Shown one piece after another: positions 63,393 to 64,000 of a stretch of 64,000 nt of DNA; position 1 is the stretch's first letter; each line of letters begins with the position of its first letter. The translations under genes were made by a program, and so were the position numbers. The DNA lies in assembly GCA_030377895.1 (NCBI GenBank), contig JAUCGB010000009.1:1-64000 (forward strand), given 5' to 3'. The notes beneath the pieces were generated by a model, which ran no database searches, had not been told where the DNA came from, and saw only the letters and a program-made list of their open reading frames with translations. This stretch comes from Anaerolineales bacterium HSG24 (GTDB taxonomy: Bacteria > Chloroflexota > Anaerolineae > 4572-78 > J111).

Positions 63393-64000
63393 TTATCTCG
63401 TCAAATAAGTACTGGTGATGCCGAAACACTATCTGGTTATCCGTGAATTACAATATAAATATCAGGGATTTATCGCTTGTCAACATGACGAGAGCTGTAA
63501 GGTATTTTTAGCGATAAATTTTGCGGTCTTGAGCAAAAAGTCGCTGCACGTATCCGTGAAGTTGAATGTCAAAACTTAACCCTCAGATTGGCAACTCTGC
63601 CTGCTGTAGGTATAATTTAGGCTTATTAAAAGTCAAAAGTTTATCGTTTTTCAAAAAGGTAAAAGATATGAATTAATGATGAAGGCATGCTTAGTACCCG
63701 ACAGTCTGAACTAATTAACACAGAGTTTCACAGAGGAACACAGAGTTTCACAGAGAAAAAGCAAATTATTTTTCCTTTGTATTACTCTGTGAAACTCTGT
63801 GTTCCTCTGTGAAACTCTGTGTTCCTGTTTTAGCCTTCCCTAAACCACTTTGTCGGGTAACAAGGAAGGGCATGAAGAAAATTTGTCTAAACTTATGTAA
63901 TCCTGTTGAAAAACAGTAAACTTATGAGGTAGCCCTGCACAAGTAGTGATGGGGAAATCCGGAGTGCAAGGCTTGCCTTGCATGCAAAGCAAGCTTTGCA
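63393..64000. repeat. Terminal gap with C and A elements
   Basis: 63695-63859 is a C element (TACCCGACAGTCTG to TTTGTCGGGTA). 63928-64000 is an A element (GGTAGCCCTGCACAAGTAGTG) cut by the window end. A 53-codon frame at 63418-63579 has no ribosome site. No gene is supported. Confidence 0.6.

Noticed and set aside
63418-63579. 53-codon plus-strand frame
   Set aside because: No ribosome site, no family match, and bordered by repeat elements; not enough support.

Overview
The window is about 64 kb of moderate-GC bacterial chromosome carrying at least 37 protein genes. No rRNA, tRNA, transposase or phage gene was recognised. The gene set points to a filamentous or anaerobic-type Chloroflexota bacterium (Anaerolineae or a related class). 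It has mevalonate-pathway enzymes (diphosphomevalonate decarboxylase, type 2 IPP isomerase), a single-chain glycine decarboxylase, KaiB/KaiC, very large PAS and propeller hybrid histidine kinases, secreted proteins with Thr-Pro linkers, a cohesin/dockerin protein, and an acidic-repeat Ser/Thr kinase. The assignment is an inference from gene content; no marker RNA is present.

Layout. 1-1141: start of a secreted protein and a TumE/TumA-like toxin-antitoxin pair. 1258-5637: mvaD with a response regulator, a degenerate PAS-GAF kinase, and RNase III. 5975-9037: molybdenum cofactor operon (yqeB-like, moaC, moaD-moaE fusion) next to a luciferase-like oxidoreductase. 9574-30256: a 21-kb signalling block all on the minus strand, running from a 14-blade propeller hybrid kinase through kaiC, kaiB, an 8-PAS hybrid kinase, a CACHE/HAMP hybrid kinase and a receiver-first hybrid kinase to a SpoIIE-type phosphatase. 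31669-33653: two paralogous small helical proteins (one with an AT-hook-like tail), an 11-unit tandem repeat array and a ribbon-helix-helix protein. 34173-35900: an ATPase fused to a PD-(D/E)XK-like nuclease domain. 36208-41016: glycine cleavage operon gcvT-gcvH-gcvP. 41373-43366: sugar dehydrogenase/isomerase pair. 43770-50091: a propeller lipoprotein, fni, acpP, mobA and a GAF-PAS kinase. 50316-56190: secreted proteins and a LuxR-type response regulator. 56583-63392: enolase, an FtsX-type permease and a membrane Ser/Thr kinase.

How it fits together. The central unit is a tightly coupled kaiC-kaiB-kinase operon: kaiC stop and kaiB start share a base (TAATG), and the kinase ATG overlaps the kaiB end by 8 nt. 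Three neighbouring hybrid kinases carry nearly the same HisKA-HATPase-receiver-tail cassette on different sensors, which suggests convergence on shared downstream partners. The SpoIIE-type phosphatase could be one output; no anti-sigma factor or antagonist partner is visible here.

Intergenic DNA is dominated by short palindromic, MITE-like families (named A to L in the features). Several copies are nested inside one another: a 100-bp element sits inside three different host sequences, and a smaller palindrome sits inside an L element. Palindromes also occur in frame at one spot of the ATPase domain in three kinase genes. No transposase that would mobilise them is present in the window.
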